This document shows, one piece after another, positions 52,148 to 61,878 of a stretch of DNA of 64,000 nt (positions are counted from its first letter, which is position 1; the number at the start of each line of letters is the position of its first letter). The DNA comes from Donghicola tyrosinivorans (GTDB lineage Bacteria > Pseudomonadota > Alphaproteobacteria > Rhodobacterales > Rhodobacteraceae): positions 62,001 to 126,000 of the forward strand of contig NZ_PVTQ01000004.1 of the NCBI RefSeq assembly GCF_003003355.1, given 5' to 3'. The position numbers and the translations under genes are program-made. The notes under the pieces are model-generated. The model did not search any database, had not been told where the DNA came from, and was given only the letters and a program-made list of their open reading frames with translations.

Positions 52148-52711
52148 ATGCCCAAGATCAACGGAAACGAAATCCGTCCCGGCTACGTGCTGGAACATAA
52201 CGGTGGCCTGTGGAGCGCCGTCAAAGTCGACCACGTGAAGCCCGGTAAAGGCGGCGCGTTTGCTCAGGTCGAAATGAAAAACCTGCGTAACGGTTCCAAG
52301 CTGAACGAACGCTTCCGCAGCGCCGACAAAGTGGAGCGTGTGCGTCTGGAGCAGAAGGACCAGCAGTTCCTCTATGAGACCGACGGTATGCTGGTGTTCA
52401 TGGACGCGGAAACCTATGACCAGATCGAACTGCCCGCTGATCTGCTGGGCGAGCGTCGCCCCTTCCTGCAGGATGGTATGACCATCGTTGTGGAATTCCA
52501 CGATGCCGAGGCTCTGAACGCGACCCTGCCCCAGAAGGTGCAGTGCAAGATCGTCGAGACCGAGCCGGTTGTTAAGGGTCAGACAGCTGCCAACAGCTTC
52601 AAGCCCGCTATTCTGGATTGCGGCGTGAAGGTCATGGTGCCCCCCTTCGTTGGTCAGGATGAAGAAATCATCGTGAACACCGAAACCTTCGAATACGTCG
52701 AACGCGCCTGA
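52148..52711 (+). CDS. efp: Translation elongation factor P
   Basis: A 187-residue three-domain factor. The N-terminal KOW-like domain has the loop [16 protein letters not shown] with the tip Lys that is modified (usually lysylated by EpmA) in many bacteria; the OB domains follow with [20 protein letters not shown] and the signature [21 protein letters not shown]-type end. EF-P relieves ribosome stalling at polyproline runs, which may matter for proteins here such as TolA. The ATG at 52148 gives the canonical start [12 protein letters not shown]. Confidence 0.97.
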   Translation: MPKINGNEIRPGYVLEHNGGLWSAVKVDHVKPGKGGAFAQVEMKNLRNGSKLNERFRSADKVERVRLEQKDQQFLYETDGMLVFMDAETYDQIELPADLLGERRPFLQDGMTIVVEFHDAEALNATLPQKVQCKIVETEPVVKGQTAANSFKPAILDCGVKVMVPPFVGQDEEIIVNTETFEYVERA

Positions 52712-52724
52712 TCGCTGACGCGAT

Positions 52725-52808
52725 AAAATTCTTCGCCGAAGAATTTTAGGTTTCAGAAACTTTCTGCGAAAGTTTTTACGCCCCCACCGGAAACGGTGGG
52801 GGCTTTTT
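52725..52808 (+). terminator. Double hairpin terminator after efp
   Basis: AAAATTCTT/AAGAATTTT (52725-52747) forms a first AT-rich stem. A second, strong stem CCCCCACCG-GAAA-CGGTGGGGG (52781-52802) with a GNRA loop is followed by TTTTT. The second is a standard rho-independent terminator and, read from the other strand, could also end the usp transcript. Confidence 0.93.
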
Positions 52809-52810
52809 CG

Positions 52811-53665
52811 TTACTTCACCAGAACAATCGGCACCTTGCAGCTGCGGATCATTTCGGTGGTGGTCGAGCCGATGATCATGCTGCGGATACGGGAATGGCC
52901 ATATGCCCCCATCACCAGCAGATCATAGCCATCGTGATCGGTCATCTCGCCAAGCACATTCTCGGGGCTGCCTTGGACGACCTTGGTTTCCGCTTTGTGG
53001 CCACCTGCTGCCAGCGTTGCGGTGGCGTTGGCCATGTCCTGCTCCAGATCGTCGTTGCTGGTGCCCACGGTCACGATGGTGCAGTCCAGCTCTGCAAACA
53101 GGGGATCGCGGGCGACCATGTCGATGGCCTTCATGGACGACACGCCGCCGTCATAGGCAATCAGCACCTTCTTGGGCTCTTTGAATGCGCGGTTGGCCAC
53201 AAAGACGGGCTTTGAGGTGGCACGAACGATCCGCTCAAGGTTCGAGCCCAGATGCAGCTTGGCGAAATCGGCGGCCTCGCCGCGCTTGCCGATGGCCAGC
53301 ATGGAGGCGCCGGCCTCGCGCTCTGATACCGTGTCGACGATGTCGCCGGTGCGCAGGCGGGCGTTCACGGTGATCTCGCCGTGCTGCTGGATGATCGCAG
53401 CGCCGTCGTCCAGCACTGCACGGCCCGTGGCTTGGGCCAGCTTGGCGCGTTGTTCGTCCAAGGCGCTCAGCTCGGCCAGCAGGGCGCTACGGGCACCCAA
53501 ACGGATCGAGCCCGACAGGTCCTGCGAGGTGCTGCTTTCGCGGCGTCCCAGCACGTGTGTCAGCTCTACGTCCGCGCCGGTGCGCTTGGCGATCCAGCCC
53601 ACATAGTGGCAGAGGCTCTCGGAATAGGCCGAGCCGTCGATCAGGGTGAGGATGGTGTTTGTCAT
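52811..53665 (-). CDS. Tandem universal stress protein
   Basis: A 284-residue protein with two Usp domains. Domain 1 (MTNTILTLIDGSAYSESLCH) has LAIGKRGEAADFAKLHLGSN; domain 2 starts KKVLIAYDGGVSSMKAIDMV and ends with the ATP-binding GAYGHSRIRSMIIGSTTTEM. It is encoded 12 bp after a SulP transporter on the same strand. Usp domains are sometimes fused to or paired with SulP proteins, so this one may modulate anion or bicarbonate uptake. Confidence 0.93.
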   Translation of the reverse strand: MTNTILTLIDGSAYSESLCHYVGWIAKRTGADVELTHVLGRRESSTSQDLSGSIRLGARSALLAELSALDEQRAKLAQATGRAVLDDGAAIIQQHGEITVNARLRTGDIVDTVSEREAGASMLAIGKRGEAADFAKLHLGSNLERIVRATSKPVFVANRAFKEPKKVLIAYDGGVSSMKAIDMVARDPLFAELDCTIVTVGTSNDDLEQDMANATATLAAGGHKAETKVVQGSPENVLGEMTDHDGYDLLVMGAYGHSRIRSMIIGSTTTEMIRSCKVPIVLVK

Positions 53666-53677
53666 CTCTGCCGCTCC

Positions 53678-55165
53678 TTAATGGGCCATCAGTTTGTCCA
53701 TACCGCCAGGCTTGTCGTGCAGGGCCAGACGGTCGACGATGGTTTGCGAGGCTTCATTCAGGCCGATCAGTTCGACCTCTGCGCCCTCACGGCGGAATTT
53801 GAGCACAGCCATGTCCAGCGAGGCAACCGAGCTGATGTCCCAGATGTGCGCTTGGCTCACGTCGATGGTGACTTTCTCCAGCGCTTCGCGGAAGTCGAAG
53901 GCCTTCATGAAGTCCTCGGACGAGGCAAAGAACAACTGGCCTTCCACATGGTAGGTTCGGTGGCGGCCATCTGCGCTTAGCTCCGAGCGCACAGCGAAGA
54001 GCTGCGCGATCTTCCACGCGAAGAAGATGCCCGACAGCAGCACACCAGTCAGCACGCCGATGGCAAGGTTGTGGGTCCAGACAACCATCACGACGGTTGC
54101 GACCATCACAACGGACGAGGACTTCGGATGGCTGCGCAGGTCTTTCAGCGACGACCAGCTAAAGGTGCCGACCGAGACCATGATCATGATCGCCACCAGC
54201 GCGGGCATCGGGATCAGGCCGACCCAGTCCCCAAGCACCACGCAGAAGATCAGCAGCATGCCACCTGCAAAGAAGGTGGACAGACGGCCACGGCCGCCCG
54301 ACTTCACGTTGATCATCGATTGGCCGATCATCGCACAGCCCGCCATGCCGCCGATAAAGCCGGTGGCAAAGTTGGCCACGCCCTGACCGATGCATTCCTG
54401 ATTGCGGCTAGAGGTGGTGTCGGTCAGGTCATCTACGAGGTTCTGGGTCATCAGGGACTCCAGCAGGCCCACAGCGGCGACAGCGGCCGAGTAGGGGAAG
54501 ATGATCTTCAGGGTCTCAAGGTTCAGGGGGACATCAGGCAGCAGGAACACCGGCAGGGTGTCGGGCAGGGCGCCCATGTCCGAAACGGTGCGTACGTCCC
54601 AGCCAAATGCCACGGCGGCAGCGGTCAGAACCAGAATGTTCACCAGCGGCGAAGGGATCGCTTTGGTGATGTAGGGGAAGAGGTAGATGATCCCTAGGCC
54701 TGCGGCCACCAGCGGGAAGGTCAGCCACGGCACCACATCAGGGTTTAGCTCGGGCAGCTGCGCCATGAAGATCAGGATCGCAAGCGCATTCACAAAGCCG
54801 GTCATCACAGAGCGCGACACAAAGCGCATCACATATCCTAGCTTCGCAAGACCTGCTAGAACCTGCAGCACACCGGCCAGCACGGTGGCGGCCAGCAGGT
54901 ACTCAAGACCGTAGTCTCGGACCAATGTGACCATCAGAACCGCTGTCGCGGCGGTGGCCGCGCTGATCATACCCGGACGACCACCAACGATGGCGGTGAT
55001 ACAGGCGATCGAGAACGAGGCGTAAAGACCCACTTTGGGGTCCACACCGGCGATGATCGAGAAAGCGATGGCTTCGGGGATCAGGGCAAGGGCGACAACA
55101 AGGCCCGACAGAAGGTCGGCGCGCACGTTGCCAAACCATTGCTGGCGATAGGCAGCTAGATTCAT
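53678..55165 (-). CDS. SulP-family inorganic anion transporter
   Basis: A 495-residue membrane protein. It has the SulP N-terminus ([20 protein letters not shown]), [39 protein letters not shown] and a C-terminal STAS domain (ATP/anti-sigma-like) with [19 protein letters not shown]. SulP carriers import sulfate, bicarbonate or similar anions; the precise anion is not evident. It forms an operon with the tandem Usp gene. Confidence 0.92.
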   Translation of the reverse strand: MNLAAYRQQWFGNVRADLLSGLVVALALIPEAIAFSIIAGVDPKVGLYASFSIACITAIVGGRPGMISAATAATAVLMVTLVRDYGLEYLLAATVLAGVLQVLAGLAKLGYVMRFVSRSVMTGFVNALAILIFMAQLPELNPDVVPWLTFPLVAAGLGIIYLFPYITKAIPSPLVNILVLTAAAVAFGWDVRTVSDMGALPDTLPVFLLPDVPLNLETLKIIFPYSAAVAAVGLLESLMTQNLVDDLTDTTSSRNQECIGQGVANFATGFIGGMAGCAMIGQSMINVKSGGRGRLSTFFAGGMLLIFCVVLGDWVGLIPMPALVAIMIMVSVGTFSWSSLKDLRSHPKSSSVVMVATVVMVVWTHNLAIGVLTGVLLSGIFFAWKIAQLFAVRSELSADGRHRTYHVEGQLFFASSEDFMKAFDFREALEKVTIDVSQAHIWDISSVASLDMAVLKFRREGAEVELIGLNEASQTIVDRLALHDKPGGMDKLMAH

Positions 55166-55299
55166 CTCGTGTCCGCATTTTTCAGGTCCGGCCCTGCGGC
55201 GGGGCAGGGGCGGACGGTGGCAGAAAGGTGGCGCTAACAGGCCACGTCCTTAGCCGCGCGTTATAGAGAAACGAGATGAAGGGACAACCGCAGTGCAGC

Positions 55300-56052
55300 T
55301 TATCCTGTAACCTGTGGCACAGAAACCCGCGCGTTATCGGCCGTGAGAGGCCCATTTGCCCTGTCAAAGCGCACATAGGCGATGGCTTTGCCGCCCGCTT
55401 GGGTGAACAGGGTGCCTGCGGTTTTGCCGTCTTCGGTCAGGATTTGGGTGCCAGCGGGGGCCGCGCCTTCCACATCGACGGTCAGTAAGCCTTTGCGCAA
55501 TTCGGTCTTGTGCTTCATGCGGGCGGTGACCTCTTGGCCCACATAGCAGCCCTTGCGGAAATCCACCCCGTGCAGGCGTTCAAAGCCTGCCTCAAGGATG
55601 AAGGTGTCGGGGGTTAGCTCAACGCCGGTTTCGGGGATGCAATGCGCAACGCGGATCGCATACCAATCGCTGCCATCATCGCCGCCCTCAGCGCCATAAA
55701 GACGCCAGCCAAGGGCAGGGTGGCGGGGATCGGTCAGGGCGCCTTCGGGTGCCTCACCCGTGCCGCGGCGCACTTGCAGATCGGTCTCGGTGATCTGAAC
55801 ATCGGCGCGCAGCTTGTACATGTTCAGGCGTTGGAACAGCGCAGCGGCCAGAGGTTCGGCTACATCCAGCAGGATCGCATCACCTTCGGGGATCAACAGG
55901 AAATCGGCCAGATACTTTCCTTGCGGGGTCAGGATCGCCGTGTAAACCGCGCCTTTATCCAGCCCGTCCACGTTATTCGTGACAAGGTTTTGCAGGAAAT
56001 GGCGGGCATCTGCCCCCGTGATGCGAAAGATTTTACGCGCGTGCTCGGTCAT
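55300..56052 (-). CDS. ygfZ: YgfZ/GcvT-domain folate-binding protein
   Basis: A 250-residue protein with the YgfZ signature KGCYVGQEVTARMKHK and an N-terminal GcvT-like fold (ITGADARHFLQNLVTNNVDG, AVYTAILTPQGKYLADFLLI). YgfZ uses tetrahydrofolate and its conserved Cys to help assemble or repair certain Fe-S enzymes. The ATG at 56052 follows AAGGAGCC-type sequence. It is close to a phosphatase gene upstream on the same strand. Confidence 0.93.
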   Translation of the reverse strand: MTEHARKIFRITGADARHFLQNLVTNNVDGLDKGAVYTAILTPQGKYLADFLLIPEGDAILLDVAEPLAAALFQRLNMYKLRADVQITETDLQVRRGTGEAPEGALTDPRHPALGWRLYGAEGGDDGSDWYAIRVAHCIPETGVELTPDTFILEAGFERLHGVDFRKGCYVGQEVTARMKHKTELRKGLLTVDVEGAAPAGTQILTEDGKTAGTLFTQAGGKAIAYVRFDRANGPLTADNARVSVPQVTG

Positions 56053-56104
56053 GGAAGGCTCCTTTGCCCCAGAGGTAGGGGCAAAGCTGCGCCAGATAAA
56101 GACC

Positions 56105-56797
56105 TTAGCGTTGAAGCATCGGTGTTGCGTCGAATTCTTTTTGCATCGCGTTGTGGTCATATTCGGTCGCGAACCAGTCTCGGATCGGGATCGGGCCTTT
56201 TTCGTTCAGGCGCTTTTCGTAGGTGTCCAGAATGTGGTCCAGAATACCGGTTTTGGTATAGCGCTGGTGAACGAACCGCAGGGACAGTTGTTTTTTCGCC
56301 TCAGCCACTGGAACATTCTCCTGATCGATCAGGAATAGTGCACTGGCGAACCCCGCGCGGTCTGCGCCCGACTTGCAGTGCAATGCAAAGGGGCGGGGGA
56401 TTTCGTCAAAAGCCTCGAAAACGGCGGCCACACGTTCGGGCTTGGGGGCTTTGCGGGCGTAAAGCTTGCGGTCCCACAGGGTGATGCCTTCTTCTTCCGT
56501 CACCTTCTTTTCATAGAGGTAATGGGCAAAGGTATCGGGTCCGCGCAGGTTCAGGATGTTGTTGATCCCACGCTTTTTTAGCGCGCGAATACGGGCCGGA
56601 TAGGGCTGGTTCATGCGGAAGACACCGGGGGCGATTTCTGCCTCATTGGTCCACAGATACCGCAGGATCGCATGGTCCATCAGTTGGAAGTGGATGGCTG
56701 CGCCGATCCGCCCTTTGGGGGTCGAGATATCCTCGCCGAACGAGCGGCGCATGCGGACTTCCAAGCGGAAAATCCATTTGCGGATTTCTTTCAGCAT
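56105..56797 (-). CDS. Dual-specificity/tyrosine phosphatase-like protein
   Basis: About 230 residues. The active site loop is ALHCKSGADRAGFASALFLI, a CX5R motif (C-K-S-G-A-D-R), with the preceding NNILNLRGPDT strand and an upstream region rich in Arg and Lys. It belongs to the cytoplasmic dual-specificity phosphatase group, many of which act on phosphoinositide-like or protein phosphates. An ATG at 56797 is chosen; a TTG at 56845 extends it by 16 residues. It is divergent from the aminotransferase gene. Substrate unknown. Confidence 0.82.
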   Translation of the reverse strand: MLKEIRKWIFRLEVRMRRSFGEDISTPKGRIGAAIHFQLMDHAILRYLWTNEAEIAPGVFRMNQPYPARIRALKKRGINNILNLRGPDTFAHYLYEKKVTEEEGITLWDRKLYARKAPKPERVAAVFEAFDEIPRPFALHCKSGADRAGFASALFLIDQENVPVAEAKKQLSLRFVHQRYTKTGILDHILDTYEKRLNEKGPIPIRDWFATEYDHNAMQKEFDATPMLQR

Positions 56798-56921
56798 ACT
56801 GTCATCCCATTTTTTGTGCACTGCCCGTACCGTCTTGCCCGTCAAAGAGCAAGTGCGCCCTACCGATTGACGGCGCGTCGCACCCCGTTAAGGTCGCCCC
56901 CGTGTTACTACGGAGCTACGC

Positions 56922-58118
56922 ATGAGTCTTGCCAACGGTCGTTCCCATCTGGCCATCCCCGGTCCCTCTATCATGCCCGATCGGGTCTTGCAGGCGATGC
57001 ATCAGCCGGCGCCGAACATTTATGAGGGGGCGCTGGTCGAACTGACCTTTGGTCTGGTCCCCGATCTGAAGCGGGTGGCGCAGACCGAACATCACGTGGC
57101 GATGTATATTGCCAACGGTCACGGGGTCTGGGATGCGTCCCTTGCCAACACTATTGCCGCTGGTGAAAAAGTTCTGGTGCCGTCCTGTGGCCGTTTCGGT
57201 CACGGATGGGCCGAGACCGCAAAGGCGCGGGGGATCGAGGTCGAGTTGATCGACTTCGGCAAGCGCTCTCCGATGGATCTGGAGGTTGTGGCCCGTTCAC
57301 TAGAGGCGGACAAAGATCACAAGATCAAGGCCGTTCTGGTGACCCATGTGGACACCGCCAGTTCCGTTCTGAATGATGTGCCTGCGATGCGGAAGCTGCT
57401 GGATGACCTGAATCATCCGGCGATGCTGTTTGCGGATTGCGTGGCCTCGATGGGGTGCGACCGGTTCGAGATGGATGCATGGGGCGTTGATCTGGCGATC
57501 ACCGCCAGCCAGAAAGGTCTGATGACCCCGCCCGGAATGGGCTTTGTGTTCTTTTCGCCGAAAGCGAAAGAGGCGCGGGACCGGCTTGGCGTGATCCCCA
57601 AGTATTGGGACTGGCAAGAGCGGGCCTTCCCCGAGATGTTCTATCAGTTCTTTGGCGGCACCGCGCCGACCCATCATCTGTTCGCCCTGCGCGAGGCGCT
57701 GAACATGATGAATGAAGAGGGCATGGAGGCGATCTGGCGTCGTCACGATGTGCTGGCCCGTGCTTTGTGGGCGGCTTGTGACGCTTGGGGCGTTGGCGGT
57801 CCGCTCGAGTTGAATATCGACAATCCCGCCCATCGCAGCCGTGCGGTGACGGCCCTGCGGATTGGCAGCCCCCACGGCACGGCTTTGCGTGACTGGGTTG
57901 CGGCAAATGCCGGTGTGACCTTGGGGATCGGTCTGGGTATGGCTGAACCTGGTGATCCGGCATTCCACGGCTTCTTTCGCGTGGGGCATATGGGGCATCT
58001 GAACGCCCACGGGATGCTTGGGACCATCGGTGTGATCGAAGCCGGATTGCAGGCCCTCTCTATTCCTCATGGGGGCGGCGCGGTGGCTGCGGCTGCCGAG
58101 GTGATTGCTAAAGGGTGA
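56922..58118 (+). CDS. Class V PLP-dependent aminotransferase (serine/alanine-glyoxylate type)
   Basis: A 398-residue enzyme. It starts with HLAIPGPSIMPDRVLQAM and has the PLP lysine in LAITASQKGLMTPPGMGFVF, an aspartate in MLFADCVASMGC, and VRVGHMGH-like C-terminal FFRVGHMGHLNAHGM. It belongs to the alanine-glyoxylate/serine-glyoxylate aminotransferase family. Members include the serine-cycle enzyme and BhcA of the beta-hydroxyaspartate cycle, but the partner genes of that cycle are absent here. The reaction is therefore likely glyoxylate-linked transamination, donor not resolved. Confidence 0.88.
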   Translation: MSLANGRSHLAIPGPSIMPDRVLQAMHQPAPNIYEGALVELTFGLVPDLKRVAQTEHHVAMYIANGHGVWDASLANTIAAGEKVLVPSCGRFGHGWAETAKARGIEVELIDFGKRSPMDLEVVARSLEADKDHKIKAVLVTHVDTASSVLNDVPAMRKLLDDLNHPAMLFADCVASMGCDRFEMDAWGVDLAITASQKGLMTPPGMGFVFFSPKAKEARDRLGVIPKYWDWQERAFPEMFYQFFGGTAPTHHLFALREALNMMNEEGMEAIWRRHDVLARALWAACDAWGVGGPLELNIDNPAHRSRAVTALRIGSPHGTALRDWVAANAGVTLGIGLGMAEPGDPAFHGFFRVGHMGHLNAHGMLGTIGVIEAGLQALSIPHGGGAVAAAAEVIAKG

Positions 58119-58248
58119 TCGCGGTATTCAAGGCGCGGTGCCTTTGGCGGGCGTCGCGCCGTTGAGTATTTATGCAATAAAGAAGCCGGGGTTGGCTTTG
58201 CAGGCTCCGGCGCGGTAAGAGGGCGACCGGAACAGATCGGAGGCCGCC

Positions 58249-58881
58249 ATGACACCGCAGGAGATCGAAGCGCTATTTACCCGCAGCAGCGGAGACTATG
58301 TCTTTGCCCGTTGGGGACGCCCGTTGGCTCCGGTTGTTTTCGGGGTCGAGGATGAGACCTTGCAGGTGGTCAAAGGCGCGCTGGAAGCGGTTTGCGCTAT
58401 GGCCGGTCATCAGATGGCCGAGACCGATCCCGAGCTTGGCAGCAACTTGATATTCTTTTTCTTCCGCGAGTGGGACGAGTTGCCGGAGGTTCCCAATCTG
58501 GATCAACTGGTGCCCGATCTGGTGCCGTTGGTGGCACGGCTGAAATCGGTCGATGCCAACCAGTACCGGATTTTCCGCTTTGATGAGGCAGGTGCGATCA
58601 AGGCGGCCTTTGTTTTTTTGCGGATGGATAAGGCTTTGTCATCCTTGCCCGCAGAGGCTCTGGCTTTGGGGCAGGTGGCGCAGATCATGCTGCTGTGGTC
58701 GGATGAGGCCTTCAAGAGCCGCCCCGTTTTGGCGCAGGCCAAGGGGCATATGTTGTTGCACCCCGAGATCGGCGCGGTCATCCGTGCGGCCTATGATCCG
58801 GTGATGCCGCCCGTGGCGCAGGATGCCAGCCATGCGCTGCGTCTGTTCGCCCGCGCATCTGCTGGAAATAGCGCGAACTGA
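58249..58881 (+). CDS. Conserved-looking protein of unknown function
   Basis: A 210-residue soluble protein opening MTPQEIEALFTRSSGDYVFA and containing NLIFFFFREWDELPEVPNL and SVDANQYRIFRFDEAGAI. It has no signal peptide, Cys pairs or nucleotide motifs. I do not recognise the family. The ribosome binding site CGGAGGCC and clear codon bias (high GC at third positions) support a real gene. It precedes the tol operon by 113 bp. Confidence 0.75.
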   Translation: MTPQEIEALFTRSSGDYVFARWGRPLAPVVFGVEDETLQVVKGALEAVCAMAGHQMAETDPELGSNLIFFFFREWDELPEVPNLDQLVPDLVPLVARLKSVDANQYRIFRFDEAGAIKAAFVFLRMDKALSSLPAEALALGQVAQIMLLWSDEAFKSRPVLAQAKGHMLLHPEIGAVIRAAYDPVMPPVAQDASHALRLFARASAGNSAN

Positions 58882-58994
58882 GGACGTTTCGACCCGCATG
58901 AGAGGTGCCATATGATGGGGGCAACGAATTGCCTTGCGTTGTGGCTTTGGCCTTCTATGCAGGGTGTGCAAACTGACGTTAAGGACGTTCCCCT

Positions 58995-59399
58995 ATGCCC
59001 GAGAAAACGCTCGCCCATCGTTTTGCCTGCCGTGTCTATTATGAGGACACCGATCTGGCGGGGATTGTCTATTACGCCAATTACCTGCGCTTTATCGAGC
59101 GGGCGCGGACCGAGTGGGTGCGGGGCATGGGCATCGACCAGAAACGGCTGAAAGAGGATGAGGGTATCGTCTTTGCCGTGCGCCGTTTGGAGGCGGATTA
59201 CCTGAGCCCTGCCAAATTCGATGATGAGTTAGTTATAGAAACAACTCCGGAACTGGTCACAGGTGCGCGGATCGTGCTGAAACAGGATGTGAGGCGCGGC
59301 GAAGAGTTGTTGTTTTCGGCCCATGTCACCCTTGTTGCCCTGTCTGACACCGGTCATCCGGCCCGTTTGCCAGCAAACATCCGCCTGCTTTTGCATTGA
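58995..59399 (+). CDS. ybgC: Tol-Pal associated acyl-CoA thioesterase YbgC
   Basis: A 134-residue hot-dog fold thioesterase with the catalytic YYEDTDLAGIVYYANYLRFI (Asp in D-T-D-xx-G-I-V-Y-Y-x-N) and ERARTEWVRGMG. YbgC hydrolyses acyl-CoA or acyl-ACP and may act in phospholipid metabolism at the division site. It is the usual first gene of the tol-pal cluster, as here. It is followed after 115 bp by tolQ. Confidence 0.94.
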   Translation: MPEKTLAHRFACRVYYEDTDLAGIVYYANYLRFIERARTEWVRGMGIDQKRLKEDEGIVFAVRRLEADYLSPAKFDDELVIETTPELVTGARIVLKQDVRRGEELLFSAHVTLVALSDTGHPARLPANIRLLLH

Positions 59400-59514
59400 T
59401 TACAGTCAATCACTGCCTGTTGATGAGGGAAAGATGGCGTTTGTGCGGCAACTGCTGTAGAATCGCGTCATAACAAGCGCAAACGCGCAGGAACTTTGGC
59501 AAGAGCAGGCACTT

Positions 59515-60210
59515 ATGGAAGCTGAAACCCTGGCTGTCGCACAGCAGATTGATTTCTCGCTGTGGGCCCTATTCGCCCGTGCAACATTTGTCGTGAAGCT
59601 GGTGATGATCCTGCTGACGGCGGCATCGTTCTGGGGCTGGTCGATCATCATTCAGAAATTCATCATCTATCGCGCTGCGCGCCGTGAGGCTGCGAAGTTC
59701 GATCAGGCCTTCTGGTCGGGCGAGCCGCTGGATGAACTATATGACAGTCTGGGGGCCGATCCCTCTGGCCGGTCCGAGCGGATTTTTGCAGCGGCGATGA
59801 CCGAATGGCGCCGCAGCCATGACACCGAGGGCAAGCTGATCCCCAATGCTCAAAGCCGTATCGAGCGGAACATGAGCGTGGTGATCGCCCGTGAGGCCGA
59901 AGACCTGCAAAGCAACTTGACGTTTCTGGCCACCATCGGCTCGGTCACCCCGTTCGTGGGGCTGTTCGGGACCGTTGTCGGTATCATGAACGCCTTCATC
60001 GAGATTGCCGAAAGCCAGAACACCTCGCTGGCCGTTGTGGCCCCCGGTATCGCCGAGGCGCTGCTGGCCACCGGTCTGGGCCTTCTGGCCGCGATCCCTG
60101 CGGTGATTTTCTACAACCAGCTTAGCAGCATGTCCGATCGCCTGATCGGCGGCTACGAGGCGTTTGCGGACGAATTCTCGACCATCCTGTCGCGCCAGTT
60201 GGACGGCTGA
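59515..60210 (+). CDS. tolQ: Tol-Pal system inner membrane protein TolQ
   Basis: A 231-residue protein with three transmembrane helices: TM1 near ~30-50 (VKLVMILLTAASFWGWSII), TM2-TM3 in the C-terminal half (LATIGSVTPFVGLFGTVVGI, GLGLLAAIPAVIFYNQL). With TolR it forms the proton-driven motor that energises TolA and draws the outer membrane inward during division. The sequence pattern matches the TolQ/ExbB/MotA family. Confidence 0.95.
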   Translation: MEAETLAVAQQIDFSLWALFARATFVVKLVMILLTAASFWGWSIIIQKFIIYRAARREAAKFDQAFWSGEPLDELYDSLGADPSGRSERIFAAAMTEWRRSHDTEGKLIPNAQSRIERNMSVVIAREAEDLQSNLTFLATIGSVTPFVGLFGTVVGIMNAFIEIAESQNTSLAVVAPGIAEALLATGLGLLAAIPAVIFYNQLSSMSDRLIGGYEAFADEFSTILSRQLDG

Positions 60211-60213
60211 TCC

Positions 60214-60675
60214 ATGGGCGCAGGTGTGATCAAAAAGGCCTCCGGTGGCAGTCGTCGCAGACGCAGCCGGACACAGGCCATGGCGGAAATCAACGTAACG
60301 CCCTTTGTGGACGTTATGCTGGTGCTGCTGATTATCTTCATGGTTTCGGCACCGCTGATGACCGTGGGTGTGCCGGTGGAATTGCCCCAAAGCGCCGCTG
60401 GCGCGTTGCAGGGCGAACAGGAAGAGCCGTTGACTGTCACCATGACCGCCGATGGGCGGGTGATGATCCAGAAGACGGATGTTCCCATGAACGAACTGGT
60501 TGTGCGGCTGCAGTCGATTGCGGCGGAACGCAAGAGCCGCAAGGTATTTCTGCGGGCCGATGGGGCTGTGCCCTATGCGACCGTCATGCAGGTCATGGGC
60601 GCGCTGAGCGCAGGCGGATTCCCCGATATCGGTCTGGTGACCGATACCGGCGGGCCGCGCCTTGATGGTAACTGA
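60214..60675 (+). CDS. tolR: Tol-Pal system protein TolR
   Basis: A 153-residue protein with one N-terminal helix (INVTPFVDVMLVLLIIFMVS) that carries the conserved proton-path aspartate (FVDVMLVLL), and a periplasmic domain ending FPDIGLVTDTGGPRLDGN. It starts 4 bp after tolQ. It is TolQ's motor partner. Confidence 0.95.
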   Translation: MGAGVIKKASGGSRRRRSRTQAMAEINVTPFVDVMLVLLIIFMVSAPLMTVGVPVELPQSAAGALQGEQEEPLTVTMTADGRVMIQKTDVPMNELVVRLQSIAAERKSRKVFLRADGAVPYATVMQVMGALSAGGFPDIGLVTDTGGPRLDGN

Positions 60676-60690
60676 GGATAGGGACGCGCG

Positions 60691-61833
60691 GTGAAGACCG
60701 GCACCTACATTTCCGGAGCAGGACACTTCCTGCTGATCTGTTGGGCTTTGTTCGGCGGTGTGTTCAAAAGTGAACCGCTGCCGATCGATACCGCAACGGA
60801 TGTGAGCCTCATTTCGCCCGAGGATTTCGCGCAGCTTGTGGCGCAGACCGCAGAGAATGCCGAACAGATCGTGCCCCAGTCCGTGCGCCCGCCCGAGGTG
60901 CCCGAACGGCCTTTGCCAACTCCTGATCCTGTGCCGGAACCCGATCCGGCGCCGGAACCTGAACCCGCGCCCGAACCTGAGCCGACACCAGAGCCGACGC
61001 CTGAGCCGGAACCTGCCCCCGAGCCGGAACCCGTGCCTGTGCAGCCTCCTGTAGAGGTTGGCTCGCCCGAGGCTCCTCCAAGCGACACGCCCGCGCCTGA
61101 AGCTGCGCCGCGCGTGGCCGATGAGGTTGTGCCGCCACCGCCGCTGGAAGCCGAGATCGCGCCTGAAGTGGCCGAGGCCGCCGACGCCGAGGTCGCTAGC
61201 CCCGAACCGGTACAGGAAGAGACCAAGCCGACGGCACCGGAAGCGGCAACCACCGAGATTGTCACCGAGGCCGAGAAACCGGCTGCGGGCATGACCACTG
61301 CGGTGCGCCCGATGGTGCGTCCGAACCGTCCGGCCCCCAAACCGGTCGAGACTGCAGCAGCAGAACCTAAGCCAGAGGCGAAGCCCGAAGCTGAAACCAA
61401 GCCTGCGCCCGCCGAAGCCCCAGCCGAGCAAACGGACGCGCTGGCCGAGGCGCTGGCCGGTGCTGTCGCTGAGGCCCTGACCGAACAACTCGCCCCCAGT
61501 CGTGCGGCAGGACCGCCGCTGACTGCGGGTGAAAAGGACGGTTTGCGGGTGGCGGTAAACACTTGCTGGTCTGTCGATATCGGCTCTCAGGCCGCCAACG
61601 TGACCGTGGTTGTGTCGATGGACATGAATCGCGACGGCACCGTGGTCGAGGGCAGTATCCAGATGCAATCGTCTTCGGGCGGTGACGGTGCAGCGGTCGA
61701 GACCGCTTTCCAGGCCGCGCGTCGTGCAATCTTGCGTTGTCAAAAAGGCGGATATCCGCTGCCTGAAGACAAATACGAGCACTGGAAACAAATTGAAATG
61801 AACTTTGACCCATCGCAGATGCGTTCGCGTTAG
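60691..61833 (+). CDS. tolA: TolA-like protein with Pro-Glu-rich linker
   Basis: A 380-residue protein starting at GTG 60691 (GAGGATAGGG upstream). A membrane anchor near residues ~8-25 (AGHFLLICWALFGGVF) is followed by ~200 residues dominated by short Pro-Glu-Pro repeats (60900-61400) and Ala-rich segments, and a C-terminal globular domain (AVNTCWSVDIGSQAANVTVV, CQKGGYPLPEDKYEHWKQIE). In place of the long helical domain of E. coli TolA, the PEP-repeat linker spans the periplasm. It links TolQR to TolB-Pal. Polyproline content may make its translation depend on EF-P. Confidence 0.9.
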   Translation: MKTGTYISGAGHFLLICWALFGGVFKSEPLPIDTATDVSLISPEDFAQLVAQTAENAEQIVPQSVRPPEVPERPLPTPDPVPEPDPAPEPEPAPEPEPTPEPTPEPEPAPEPEPVPVQPPVEVGSPEAPPSDTPAPEAAPRVADEVVPPPPLEAEIAPEVAEAADAEVASPEPVQEETKPTAPEAATTEIVTEAEKPAAGMTTAVRPMVRPNRPAPKPVETAAAEPKPEAKPEAETKPAPAEAPAEQTDALAEALAGAVAEALTEQLAPSRAAGPPLTAGEKDGLRVAVNTCWSVDIGSQAANVTVVVSMDMNRDGTVVEGSIQMQSSSGGDGAAVETAFQAARRAILRCQKGGYPLPEDKYEHWKQIEMNFDPSQMRSR

Positions 61834-61878
61834 GGTGAGTGCGAATGGAATGATGCCTGAAAGGCTAGGGACCAAGTA

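Noticed and set aside
56922-58118. Assignment of the aminotransferase as BhcA of the beta-hydroxyaspartate cycle
   Set aside because: The partner genes bhcB, bhcC and bhcD and the regulator are not adjacent; only a family-level call is safe.
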